Source of the DNA: a bacterium
Lineage (GTDB): Bacteria; Actinomycetota; Acidimicrobiia; UBA5794; ZC4RG35
Assembly (NCBI GenBank): GCA_028819835.1
Contig: JAPPKR010000023.1
Coordinates: 1 to 19,401, forward strand
DNA length: 19,401 nt
Reading direction: 5' to 3'
Both the position numbers and the translations under genes were made by a program. Position 1 is the first letter of the stretch; each line of letters opens with the position of its first letter. Below the pieces are notes generated by a model that ran no database searches, had not been told where the DNA came from, and worked only from the letters and a program-made list of their open reading frames with translations. This document shows positions 1 through 6,623 of this stretch, one piece after another.

Positions 1-2
1 CG

Positions 3-743
3 GATCTCGGTCTGCCGGTCATCGTCAAGCGCATGCGGTTCGGATATGATGGCCGCGGCCAGGTCCGACTCACGAAGGTTGACCAGGCCGCGGTGCGCGG
101 GGTTGTGGATGCACTCGGTCCCGAGCGCATGCTGGTCGAGGAGGTTGTTCCCTTCGACGTGGAGATCTCGGTCGTGGTAGCCCGGGGGGTCAATGGCGAA
201 GTGGCCCATCACGGCGTCATGGAGAACGTCCACGTCAACCGGATACTCGACACGACCGTTACGCCACCCGCATCGGTCCCGCCCAGGGTGGTCGGAGCTG
301 CCGTGGACCTCGCAACCGCGATCGCCCGTCACCTCGACCTGGTCGGGGTCCTCTGCGTTGAGATGTTCGTAGCCGGAGACAGCCTAGTGGTGAACGAGAT
401 CGCTCCGCGTCCCCACAACAGCGGCCACTGCACCATCGAGGCGGCCTCCACCAGCCAGTTCGGTCAGCATATCCGGGCGATATGCGGCCTGCCCCTCGGT
501 GACGGCTCTTGCCGTCCTGCGGCCATGGTGCAGCTTCTCGGTGATCTCTGGAACGATCATCCCGGCCGCCAACCTGCATGGTCGGAGGCCCTGTCCGACC
601 CTGGCGCGCACCTCCATCTCTATGGCAAGGAGGAGGTCCGCACCGGTCGCAAGATGGGCCACATCACGTGCACCGACACCACGGTCGAGCGGGCTTTGCA
701 ACGCGCCCTGGCGGCGCGCCGCAGGCTTCGGCGGCGGTCATGA
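3..743 (+). CDS. purK: 5-(carboxyamino)imidazole ribonucleotide synthase PurK, 5' end missing
   Basis: N5-CAIR synthase catalyses the ATP- and bicarbonate-dependent carboxylation of AIR, the step before PurE in de novo purine synthesis. The open frame runs off the left edge of the window. The first visible residues are a typical ATP-grasp lid of this family (VIVKRMRFGYDGRGQ). They are followed by the EE nucleotide-binding segment (LVEEVVPFDVEISVVV), MENVHVNRILD, and the Mg-binding NEIAPRPHNSGHCTIEA block, which is highly diagnostic of PurK. About 247 C-terminal residues are present, against roughly 370-390 in complete family members, so the N-terminal pre-ATP-grasp domain lies outside. The TGA stop overlaps the purF ATG (ATGA), so the two are translationally coupled. 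The identification is secure; only the 5' end is unknown. purE is expected upstream but cannot be seen. Confidence 0.95.
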   Translation, partial: DLGLPVIVKRMRFGYDGRGQVRLTKVDQAAVRGVVDALGPERMLVEEVVPFDVEISVVVARGVNGEVAHHGVMENVHVNRILDTTVTPPASVPPRVVGAAVDLATAIARHLDLVGVLCVEMFVAGDSLVVNEIAPRPHNSGHCTIEAASTSQFGQHIRAICGLPLGDGSCRPAAMVQLLGDLWNDHPGRQPAWSEALSDPGAHLHLYGKEEVRTGRKMGHITCTDTTVERALQRALAARRRLRRRS

Positions 744-2170
744 TCGGCGAGCTTGACCGTGACAGCCCCCGCGAGAAGTGCGGGGTGGTGGGCGTCTATG
801 CGCCCGGCCGGGAAGCGGCCCGGATAGCGTTCTTCGGGCTCTTCGCCCTGCAGCATCGAGGTCAGGAGGCCGCCGGTATCGTCAGCCACGACAGCCTGTT
901 CACCCATGTGCACAAGGGTGAGGGGCTGGTCGGCTCGGTTTTCAACGAGGACATCCTCTCGACTTTGAAAGGTTCGGTGGCCATCGGCCACAACCGCTAC
1001 AGCACCACCGGCGGTTCCACCCTTCGCAATGCTCAGCCGCAGGTGATCGAGACCATCGACGGTCCGCTGGCGGTCGCCCACAACGGCAACCTCGTGAACG
1101 CCCCCCAGCTTCGCCGGGAGCTTCTGGAACAGGGCGTGGGCTTGCAGACATCCTCCGACACCGAGCTGATGGTCCATGTCCTCACCGGGGCGTCGGGTAG
1201 CTGGCTGGAAAGGATCCGGACGCTCATGAGGCGGGTCGAGGGAGCCTACTCGCTCACCATTCTCACCCGCCAGGCTATCTACGGAGTCCGCGATCCGCGT
1301 GGATTCCGTCCCCTGGTGATCGGGGAGATCAATGATGGCTACATACTTGCGTCGGAGACCTGTGCGTTCTCAACGACCGGCGCCAGCTTCGTGGCCGAGC
1401 TGCAGCCAGGGGAGATTGCCAGGATCGACGCTTCGGGGCTGCACATCGAACAGGGGGCGCCTCCGCCCGCCCGGGCCTTCTGCACTTTCGAGCACATCTA
1501 CTTCTCCCGGCCCGACACCGTCCACGACGGCGACCTGGTGCACAGCGTGCGACAGCGGCTAGGCAGGGAACTGGCGCGGGAAGCCCCGGTCGAAGCGGAC
1601 CTGGTCCTTTCCGTGCCCGACTCGGGAACGCCTCATGCGGTCGGCTTCGCCCAGGAATCGGATCTGCCCTACACCGAGGGGCTGATCAAGAACCGCTATG
1701 TGGGCCGGACTTTCATCGAACCGACCCAGGAGCTGCGCGATGCCGGGGTGGCCATGAAATTCAATCCCCTCCGGGATAACCTGGCAGGCCGGCGGATCGT
1801 GATGGTCGACGATTCGATCGTGAGGGGGACGACTGTCGGACAGTTGGTGCGTATGTTGCGCGACGCCGGAGCCGCGGAGGTACACGTGCGGGTGGCGTGT
1901 CCCGCCATCACCCATCCCTGCTACATGGGGATCGACATAGACTCCCCGGAGCATCTGGTCGCCGCCCGCATGTCGGTGGCCGAGATCTGTGAGGAGATCG
2001 GCGCCGACTCACTCGCCTATCTCTCGCTGGAGGGTCTGATGAGAGCACTCTCTTCCGAAGACGGCTACTGCAACGCCTGTTTCACCGGTAAGTACCCGTT
2101 CGAACCTGAGAGTTTCGTTCAGTTGCAACTCGGTCTCAAGGATCGCTTCGCATCAGTGTGGGGAGAGTGA
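740..2170 (+). CDS. purF: amidophosphoribosyltransferase PurF (glutamine PRPP amidotransferase)
   Basis: Catalyses the committed step of purine synthesis, PRPP + glutamine to phosphoribosylamine. The start is the ATG overlapping the purK stop: it gives a short propeptide (MIGELDRDSPREK) directly before Cys14, the N-terminal nucleophile exposed by self-processing (CGVVGVYA). The open frame continues upstream, but that extension only overlaps purK. Visible glutaminase motifs are RYSTTG (near residue 86), HNGNLVN and SSDTE. The PRPP loop VMVDDSIVRGTT is at about 354-365. Cys248, Cys387, Cys444 and Cys447 (YCNACF) match the four ligands of the [4Fe-4S] cluster in the Bacillus-type enzyme, so this is the iron-sulfur, propeptide-bearing class rather than the E. 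coli class. Length is 476 aa, normal. purD follows after 4 nt. Confidence 0.97.
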   Translation: MIGELDRDSPREKCGVVGVYAPGREAARIAFFGLFALQHRGQEAAGIVSHDSLFTHVHKGEGLVGSVFNEDILSTLKGSVAIGHNRYSTTGGSTLRNAQPQVIETIDGPLAVAHNGNLVNAPQLRRELLEQGVGLQTSSDTELMVHVLTGASGSWLERIRTLMRRVEGAYSLTILTRQAIYGVRDPRGFRPLVIGEINDGYILASETCAFSTTGASFVAELQPGEIARIDASGLHIEQGAPPPARAFCTFEHIYFSRPDTVHDGDLVHSVRQRLGRELAREAPVEADLVLSVPDSGTPHAVGFAQESDLPYTEGLIKNRYVGRTFIEPTQELRDAGVAMKFNPLRDNLAGRRIVMVDDSIVRGTTVGQLVRMLRDAGAAEVHVRVACPAITHPCYMGIDIDSPEHLVAARMSVAEICEEIGADSLAYLSLEGLMRALSSEDGYCNACFTGKYPFEPESFVQLQLGLKDRFASVWGE

Positions 2171-2174
2171 GCAG

Positions 2175-3491
2175 GTGACCACGGTGCTTGTCGTGGGTGG
2201 AGGAGGCCGCGAGCATGCGCTCTCTTGGTCCCTGGGCAAGTCCCCCCGGGTGGACCGGATCCTCGTAGCTCCCGGTAACCCAGGGACGGCTTCGGAGAAG
2301 CATTGCGAGAACCTGGCCGTCGGAGCAGGTGACCTTGCCGGGTTGGTGGCCGCTGCCCGCCATGAATCGGTCGATCTGGTGGCAGTGGGTCCCGAAGCCC
2401 CGCTGGCTGCGGGACTTACCGATGCGCTGGATGCGGTCGGTATCCCTGCCTTCGGCCCCACCGCCGCCTGCGCCCGCCTCGAGGCTTCGAAAGCCTATTG
2501 CAAGACCTTCTTGAACGCGCTCTCGATACCGACCGGCGCATCGGCCTCGTTCCGTGACCCGGACCTCGCCATCGCCTATCTCGAGCAACTCCCGTCCCCC
2601 CCGGTCATCAAGGCCAGTGGCCTGGCGGGCGGCAAGGGAGTGGTGGTCGCCGAGACCCATGGGGAGGCGGCTGCGGCTCTCCGGGCGATGCTAATCGAAG
2701 GGCGGTTTGGTGAAGCAGGCCGAGAGGTGTTGGTGGAGGAGCGGCTGTGGGGTACCGAGGTGTCGGTGCTTGCCTTCAGCGACGGGACCGACTTCGTCGT
2801 CATGCCCTCGGCGCAGGACCACAAACGGCTCTTCGACGGTGACAGGGGACCGAATACGGGAGGAATGGGCGCCTTCGTACCGTCCCCGGTCGCCAGCGCA
2901 GCGCTCATCGACGAAGTGAGCGACCGCATCATCCGGCCGACCCTTGACGCGCTCGGCGAGACCGGTACGCCGTATCGAGGCGTGATCTACTTCGGGCTGA
3001 TGATCACCGACGCCGGGCCCAAGGTGCTGGAGATCAACTGCCGCATGGGCGATCCTGAAGCGCAAGCGGTGCTGCCACTCTTGGAGACCGACCTCTTCGA
3101 GGTCATGCTCGGATGCGCCACCGGTTCGCTGGACGGCGTCTCGGTGGACTGGTCGCGGTCGGCGTCCGCCACCGTGGTGATGGCCTCTGCCGGTTATCCG
3201 ACCGGTTCTGCGCCACCTGCGCCGATCACCGGTCTCGAAGAGGCGAAACTGACGGGATGCTTGGTGTTCCATGCCGGGACCGACCGCATCGACGGCGTGA
3301 CCCTTGCCACCGGGGGGAGGGTGCTGGGCGTCACCGCCCTGGGGAGCACCCTGGCGGAGGCGACGGAGCGTGCCTACGCGGGCACCGAGTCCATCTCCTT
3401 CGAGGGTGCGCATTACCGGCGGGACATCGGCCGCCGCCTCCCACCCGAAGCGGACAGATCGCCGCCCTTCCTGCAGGCGGACACCGGATGA
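2175..3491 (+). CDS. purD: phosphoribosylamine-glycine ligase PurD (GAR synthetase)
   Basis: ATP-dependent ligation of glycine to phosphoribosylamine, consuming the unstable PurF product. The start is a GTG 4 nt after the purF stop, preceded by a purine-rich GGGAGAG. The N-terminus VLVVGGGGREHAL is the classic PurD signature. Further family blocks are VAVGPEAPLAAGL, FGPTAACARLEASKAY, KASGLAGGKGVVVAE (ATP-grasp), DHKRLFDGDRGPNTGGMGAF, and FGLMITDAGPKVLEINCRMGDPEAQ, which binds the metal ions. Length is 438 aa, slightly longer than the usual ~425. The TGA overlaps the purM ATG (ATGA). Identification is secure. Confidence 0.97.
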   Translation: MTTVLVVGGGGREHALSWSLGKSPRVDRILVAPGNPGTASEKHCENLAVGAGDLAGLVAAARHESVDLVAVGPEAPLAAGLTDALDAVGIPAFGPTAACARLEASKAYCKTFLNALSIPTGASASFRDPDLAIAYLEQLPSPPVIKASGLAGGKGVVVAETHGEAAAALRAMLIEGRFGEAGREVLVEERLWGTEVSVLAFSDGTDFVVMPSAQDHKRLFDGDRGPNTGGMGAFVPSPVASAALIDEVSDRIIRPTLDALGETGTPYRGVIYFGLMITDAGPKVLEINCRMGDPEAQAVLPLLETDLFEVMLGCATGSLDGVSVDWSRSASATVVMASAGYPTGSAPPAPITGLEEAKLTGCLVFHAGTDRIDGVTLATGGRVLGVTALGSTLAEATERAYAGTESISFEGAHYRRDIGRRLPPEADRSPPFLQADTG

Positions 3492-4489
3492 TCACCTATC
3501 GCGACTCGGGAGTCGACATAGATGCCGGCAACAGAACCGTGGAACTCCTGGCCTCGGCGGTGGCCTCCACCGCTACCGACGAGGTACTGGAGGGCGGGGG
3601 AGGATTCGGCGGCCTTTACGCGGCCGACCGGCTCGGACCCGGGAAAGTGCTGGTGGCATCCACTGACGGGGTCGGCACGAAGGTGGCGCTGGCGGCTCGG
3701 TACGACCGCTGGCACGGAGTAGGAGTCGATGTGGTCAACCACTGCATCAACGACATCCTGGTGGTCGGCGCCGAGCCGAGATTCTTCCTCGACTACATCG
3801 CGACATCGAAACTGATACCCGAGGTGGTGGTCGCAATCGTTGCGGGTATGGCGGAGGCCTGCCGGGAGGCAGGCTGTGCGTTGCTGGGAGGTGAGACGGC
3901 GGAGATGCCGGGTGTCTATGCGGCCGGAGCGGTGGACGTCGTCGGAACGATTGTAGGGACGGCCGACCGCGATGGTCTTCTCCCCCGTTTGGACGAGGTG
4001 AGAAAAGGGGACCTGCTGGTCGGCCTACCCAGCAGCGGGCCGCATACCAACGGGTATTCGCTGATCCGTCGGCTGATCGAGGACCGGGAACCGCCGCCAG
4101 CCATGATCGATCGCCTGCTGGCCCCTCACCGCAGCTACCTGCCGTTCATGCGCTCGCTGCAAGCCGAAGGAGTGGCGCCCAAGGCCCTGGCGCATGTAAC
4201 CGGTGGCGGCCTGGTCGACAACCTTCCCAGAGTGCTCCCCTTTGGCCTGGGTGTGACGGTCGAACTGGGATCGTGGAAGATACCGGAGCCCTTCGTGACC
4301 CTTGTGGATTGGAGCGGGATCGAAGATGGTGAGGCATTCCGCACATGGAACATGGGCATCGGTATGGCGGCGGTCATCGACAGGGCTCTCGGTAGGCGAG
4401 CCACGGAGCTGGGCTGTCTGGAGATCGGGGAAGTGATGCCCGTCCGGGACGGGGGTGAACGGGTGGCGTTCGCCGGTTCCTGGCGGTGA
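3488..4489 (+). CDS. purM: phosphoribosylformylglycinamidine cyclo-ligase PurM (AIR synthetase)
   Basis: ATP-dependent ring closure of FGAM to AIR, forming the imidazole ring. The start is the ATG overlapping the purD stop; it gives MITYRDSGVDIDAGN, the canonical N-terminus (Y-x-x-[AS]-GVDI-x-A-G). Other motifs are GGFGGLY, STDGVGTK (residues 58-65), GVGVDVVNHCINDI (77-90), GGETAEMPGVY and the glycine-rich HVTGGGLVDNLPRVLP. Length is 333 aa, typical of the AIRS/PurM superfamily; the related PurL has a much larger scaffold. An in-frame extension upstream overlaps purD entirely and is not coding. The TGA overlaps the GTG of purN (GTGA), continuing the coupled operon. Confidence 0.97.
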   Translation: MITYRDSGVDIDAGNRTVELLASAVASTATDEVLEGGGGFGGLYAADRLGPGKVLVASTDGVGTKVALAARYDRWHGVGVDVVNHCINDILVVGAEPRFFLDYIATSKLIPEVVVAIVAGMAEACREAGCALLGGETAEMPGVYAAGAVDVVGTIVGTADRDGLLPRLDEVRKGDLLVGLPSSGPHTNGYSLIRRLIEDREPPPAMIDRLLAPHRSYLPFMRSLQAEGVAPKALAHVTGGGLVDNLPRVLPFGLGVTVELGSWKIPEPFVTLVDWSGIEDGEAFRTWNMGIGMAAVIDRALGRRATELGCLEIGEVMPVRDGGERVAFAGSWR

Positions 4490-5100
4490 CGGGACGGCTG
4501 GTCGTCCTGGCCTCGGGCTCGGGCACCAACCTGCAAGCACTGATCGACGCGGTGGCGGCCGGTCGGGTTCCGGCCCAAGTGACCAAGGTGATCGTCAATC
4601 GCCGGGGGGTGCCCGCCCAGGAACGTGCCCGCCGCGCAGGAATCCCCGAGGAATGCCGCCTGCTCGGGCCCTATGTCGAAGGTGAACCCGATCCCCTGGC
4701 GGCCCGGTCCCGCTACGACGCCGACCTGGCCGACGCGGTAGCCGCCGCCCGGCCCGATCTGGTGGTGCTGGCCGGGTGGATGCACCTGTTGTCAATGGCG
4801 TTTCTCGAACGATTTCCGAAACAGGTGATCAACCTCCATCCCGCCCTTCCCGGGATGTTCCCCGGAGCTAACGCAATCGAAGAAACATGGGCGGCCTATC
4901 GAGCCGGGGAAGTCACGTCCGCCGGCGTGATGGTTCACTACGTCGTGGACGAGGGCGTGGATGACGGTCCTGTCATCACCTCCGAAGAGATACCGATACA
5001 CGACGACGACTCGATCCACAGCCTCACCGAGCGGATCCACCGGGTAGAGCACCGGCTACTGGTCCACGCGGTGACAACACTTCTCGAAGAGCGGCGCTGA
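4486..5100 (+). CDS. purN: phosphoribosylglycinamide formyltransferase PurN (10-formyl-THF dependent)
   Basis: Transfers a formyl group from 10-formyltetrahydrofolate to GAR. The GTG start overlaps the purM stop. The N-terminal LVVLASGSGTNLQAL is the family's phosphate-binding start. Catalytic residues expected from the E. coli enzyme are present: Asn116 and His118 (INLHPALPGMFPG), His151 and Asp159 (HYVVDEGVDDGPVI). Length is 204 aa, normal. This is the last gene of the visible purine operon; no purH follows, so the final two steps of IMP synthesis must be encoded elsewhere. The stop faces hpt across a 66-nt convergent junction. Confidence 0.96.
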   Translation: MTGRLVVLASGSGTNLQALIDAVAAGRVPAQVTKVIVNRRGVPAQERARRAGIPEECRLLGPYVEGEPDPLAARSRYDADLADAVAAARPDLVVLAGWMHLLSMAFLERFPKQVINLHPALPGMFPGANAIEETWAAYRAGEVTSAGVMVHYVVDEGVDDGPVITSEEIPIHDDDSIHSLTERIHRVEHRLLVHAVTTLLEERR

Positions 5101-5106
5101 CGACCC

Positions 5107-5162
5107 GTCCGGGAGGGCAACCGCGGCGATGGAGGCCGGGGCGCGCCCTCCACAACTGGAGG
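5107..5162 (-). pseudogene. decayed duplicate of a 20-codon segment of hpt
   Basis: The purN-hpt junction contains a copy of part of the hpt coding sequence. Bases 5107-5149 align without gaps to 5362-5404 (36 of 43 identical by my count). All seven differences are transitions, with G or C in the junction copy; four fall at hpt third codon positions. Read on the minus strand it gives RAPASIAAVALPD, against RAPASIATVALLD at residues 120-132 of the intact gene. With a 2-nt gap, which would frameshift the copy, similarity continues to 5162 (versus 5419). It lies immediately 3' of hpt, so it looks like the relic of a partial tandem duplication or an older HPRT gene. It has no start and is not a gene. 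Confidence 0.6.
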
Positions 5163-5163
5163 G
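5146..5163. terminator. perfect hairpin at the purN/hpt convergent junction, possible bidirectional terminator
   Basis: A 7-bp perfect inverted repeat, CCCTCCA / TGGAGGG, encloses the tetraloop CAAC. It sits between the purN stop (5100) and the hpt stop (5167-5169). No T-run follows on either strand, so this is not a classical rho-independent terminator. U-less hairpins are often invoked in actinobacteria; the role here is inferred from position only. It overlaps the edge of the hpt-like remnant. Confidence 0.35.
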
Positions 5164-5166
5164 GGG

Positions 5167-5757
5167 CTACCTCTCCGCAAACACGTGGCGGTCGAGCAAA
5201 TGGGGATCGGTTTCGAGGGCCGACCGATCGAGCACCGCCCAAATCGAAGGCAGCCCCCGGTAGCGGCCATCCCAGTCCAAGCCGTATCCCACCAGGAAGT
5301 CGTATCCGACCTCAAAGCCGCGGTATTCCAGGGGCACCTCGATCAGCCGACGCACCTTCCGGTCCAGAAGGGCAACCGTGGCAATGGAAGCCGGGGCACG
5401 CTCTCTCAACAACCGGTGGATGGCGTCGAGGTTGAAACCGGTGTCCACCATGTCCATGACCACGATCACGTCTCGTCCACCGACATCGGTGAAGAGGTCC
5501 ATGGCGATACCGACATAGGGGCCCTCCCTGTAGCGTTTGAGCGCCAGGAACTCGATCTCCATCTCAAGATCCATGTTCCTCACCAGGTCCGCCAGAAAGC
5601 ACACCGATCCCTTCATTATCCCCACCATCACGGGTGAGCGGTCCCGGTATTCGGTGGTAAGGGCCCTGCCCAGTTCGGCCACCCGTTCCGCGATCTCGGT
5701 GGAGGTGATCACTTCAGAGACGGTGCTCGGGCCGAACAGCCGGTCAGCGTCGTTCAT
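5167..5757 (-). CDS. hpt: hypoxanthine/guanine phosphoribosyltransferase-like protein, divergent active site
   Basis: Type I phosphoribosyltransferase of the HPRT family, expected to convert hypoxanthine or guanine plus PRPP to IMP or GMP. Family blocks, in order: VMVGIMKGSVCFLADLVR (residues 43-60), the PRPP motif VVMDMVDTGFNLD (99-111, with the general-base Asp105), VALLDRK (128-134) and the purine-site block FEVGYDFLVGYGLDWDGRYRGLP (149-170). Oddities: the first acidic residue of the PRPP motif, normally Glu in VEDI-[VI]-D-[TS]-G, is Met101; and the usual S-S-Y-G flexible loop is replaced by a shorter LKRYREGPY (72-81). Length is 196 aa against about 180. The ATG has AGGAAAG just upstream and a TAAGAT box 9 nt away. 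It probably still acts in purine salvage, but altered substrate use is possible. Confidence 0.85.
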   Translation of the reverse strand: MNDADRLFGPSTVSEVITSTEIAERVAELGRALTTEYRDRSPVMVGIMKGSVCFLADLVRNMDLEMEIEFLALKRYREGPYVGIAMDLFTDVGGRDVIVVMDMVDTGFNLDAIHRLLRERAPASIATVALLDRKVRRLIEVPLEYRGFEVGYDFLVGYGLDWDGRYRGLPSIWAVLDRSALETDPHLLDRHVFAER

Positions 5758-5766
5758 GGCTTTCCT

Positions 5767-5772
5767 ATCTTA
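5767..5772 (-). promoter_or_regulatory. -10 box (TAAGAT) of hpt
   Basis: On the minus strand a TANNNT hexamer ends 9 nt before the hpt ATG. A start site about 7 nt downstream would leave a leader of only a few bases. I see no convincing -35 hexamer. AGGAAAG lies in the 9-nt gap, so a short SD-bearing leader is an alternative. Confidence 0.4.
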
Positions 5773-5844
5773 ATGACCCCCATCCCATGACCCAGGATCG
5801 ACTGCGCGAGCCCGCCCGGCGGGCGTTCTCCGTCCCGACCGGTT

Positions 5845-5850
5845 TAGCAT
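5845..5850 (+). promoter_or_regulatory. -10 box (TAGCAT) ahead of the glycosyltransferase leader
   Basis: A TANNNT hexamer 9 nt upstream of an ATG (5860) that opens a 7-codon ORF ending in the start of the glycosyltransferase. It is the only such box I noticed in the short hpt-glycosyltransferase divergent region on this strand. No clear -35 is visible. Confidence 0.3.
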
Positions 5851-5859
5851 CTCATCGCC

Positions 5860-5883
5860 ATGCGGCCAAACTATTGCCCATGA
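5860..5883 (+). other. possible 7-codon leader ORF (MRPNYCP) overlapping the glycosyltransferase start
   Basis: ATG at 5860 reads MRPNYCP and stops at TGA 5881-5883, which overlaps the glycosyltransferase ATG at 5880 (ATGA), the same coupling geometry used by real genes in this window. It lies 9 nt after a TAGCAT box, so it could be the leaderless first ORF that delivers ribosomes to a start with no Shine-Dalgarno. The peptide may have no function of its own. A short ORF of this kind can arise by chance. Confidence 0.2.
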
Positions 5884-6614
5884 AGGCGTCGGAGACCGAG
5901 ACCCGGAACGGTCACCCTCCCCTAGGAGTCCCCTTCTCGGTCCTCATGCCCGCCTACAACGAGACGGATGTCATCGGGACCACCCTGGCCGAGTTGCTGG
6001 AGTACCTACCGCAAGACGCCGAAGTGCTGGTGGCCGCCGCCGACCACGCCGATGGCTCGTTGGTGAGGGGCGAGCGCAGCCCGACCGGGCAGACAGCCCT
6101 GGCCGGCGGAGACCGCCGGGTGCGAGTGTGCGACGGAGGAGGGCTCGCCGAGGCGGTCCGCAACGCCGCACACGCGGCCCGTCACGAACTGGTGGTGGTG
6201 ATGGACGCCGACGGACAACACGACCCGGCCGCGGTGGAAGAGATGGTCGCGGCGCTGGCGAACGGGTACGACCTGTGTGTGGGAGAGTTGGAGCAGCAGG
6301 GGAAGAGGTGGTACCGCATGGCCCTCACCCGGACCTCGATACTGCTGACGCGCCTGCGGATGCCCCGCCGGACCAGGGGGCTGCGCTTCCCCCAGTCCGG
6401 TTTCTTCGGAACCCGCCGGTCGGTCCTGGCCGAAGCCCTGGAAGGGATGGCGCCGCACGGCTTCAAGGTCCTGATCGCGGTCCTGATGTCCAGACCGCTC
6501 CGGGCGACCGGAGTCGAGACGGTGATCAGGGATCGGGTGGCCGGGGAGTCCAAGCTGAACTGGCGGACCATAACCTCCGACACCCGGTTGCTGCTGAGAA
6601 GGTGTGGGCGCTGA
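5880..6614 (+). CDS. family 2 (DPM1-like) glycosyltransferase
   Basis: GT-A fold glycosyltransferase resembling the catalytic domain of dolichol/polyprenol-phosphate mannosyl- or glucosyltransferases, which load a sugar from a nucleotide donor onto a polyprenyl phosphate at the inner membrane face. Visible: N-terminal FSVLMPAYNETDVIGTTL, the metal-binding DADGQHDP, an SGF-x-G-x-RR acceptor-side block and the C-terminal RVAGESKL motif typical of DPM1-like enzymes. There is no transmembrane segment. The start chosen is ATG 5880 (244 aa), close to the domain boundary; the frame is open back to another ATG at 5787 (275 aa), but the extra residues look non-conserved. The usual first D-D-x-S motif is instead AAADHADGS. 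It is convergent with the carboxypeptidase, with only 9 nt between the stops. Acceptor and donor are unknown. Confidence 0.85.
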   Translation: MKASETETRNGHPPLGVPFSVLMPAYNETDVIGTTLAELLEYLPQDAEVLVAAADHADGSLVRGERSPTGQTALAGGDRRVRVCDGGGLAEAVRNAAHAARHELVVVMDADGQHDPAAVEEMVAALANGYDLCVGELEQQGKRWYRMALTRTSILLTRLRMPRRTRGLRFPQSGFFGTRRSVLAEALEGMAPHGFKVLIAVLMSRPLRATGVETVIRDRVAGESKLNWRTITSDTRLLLRRCGR

Positions 6615-6623
6615 GAACGCGGG

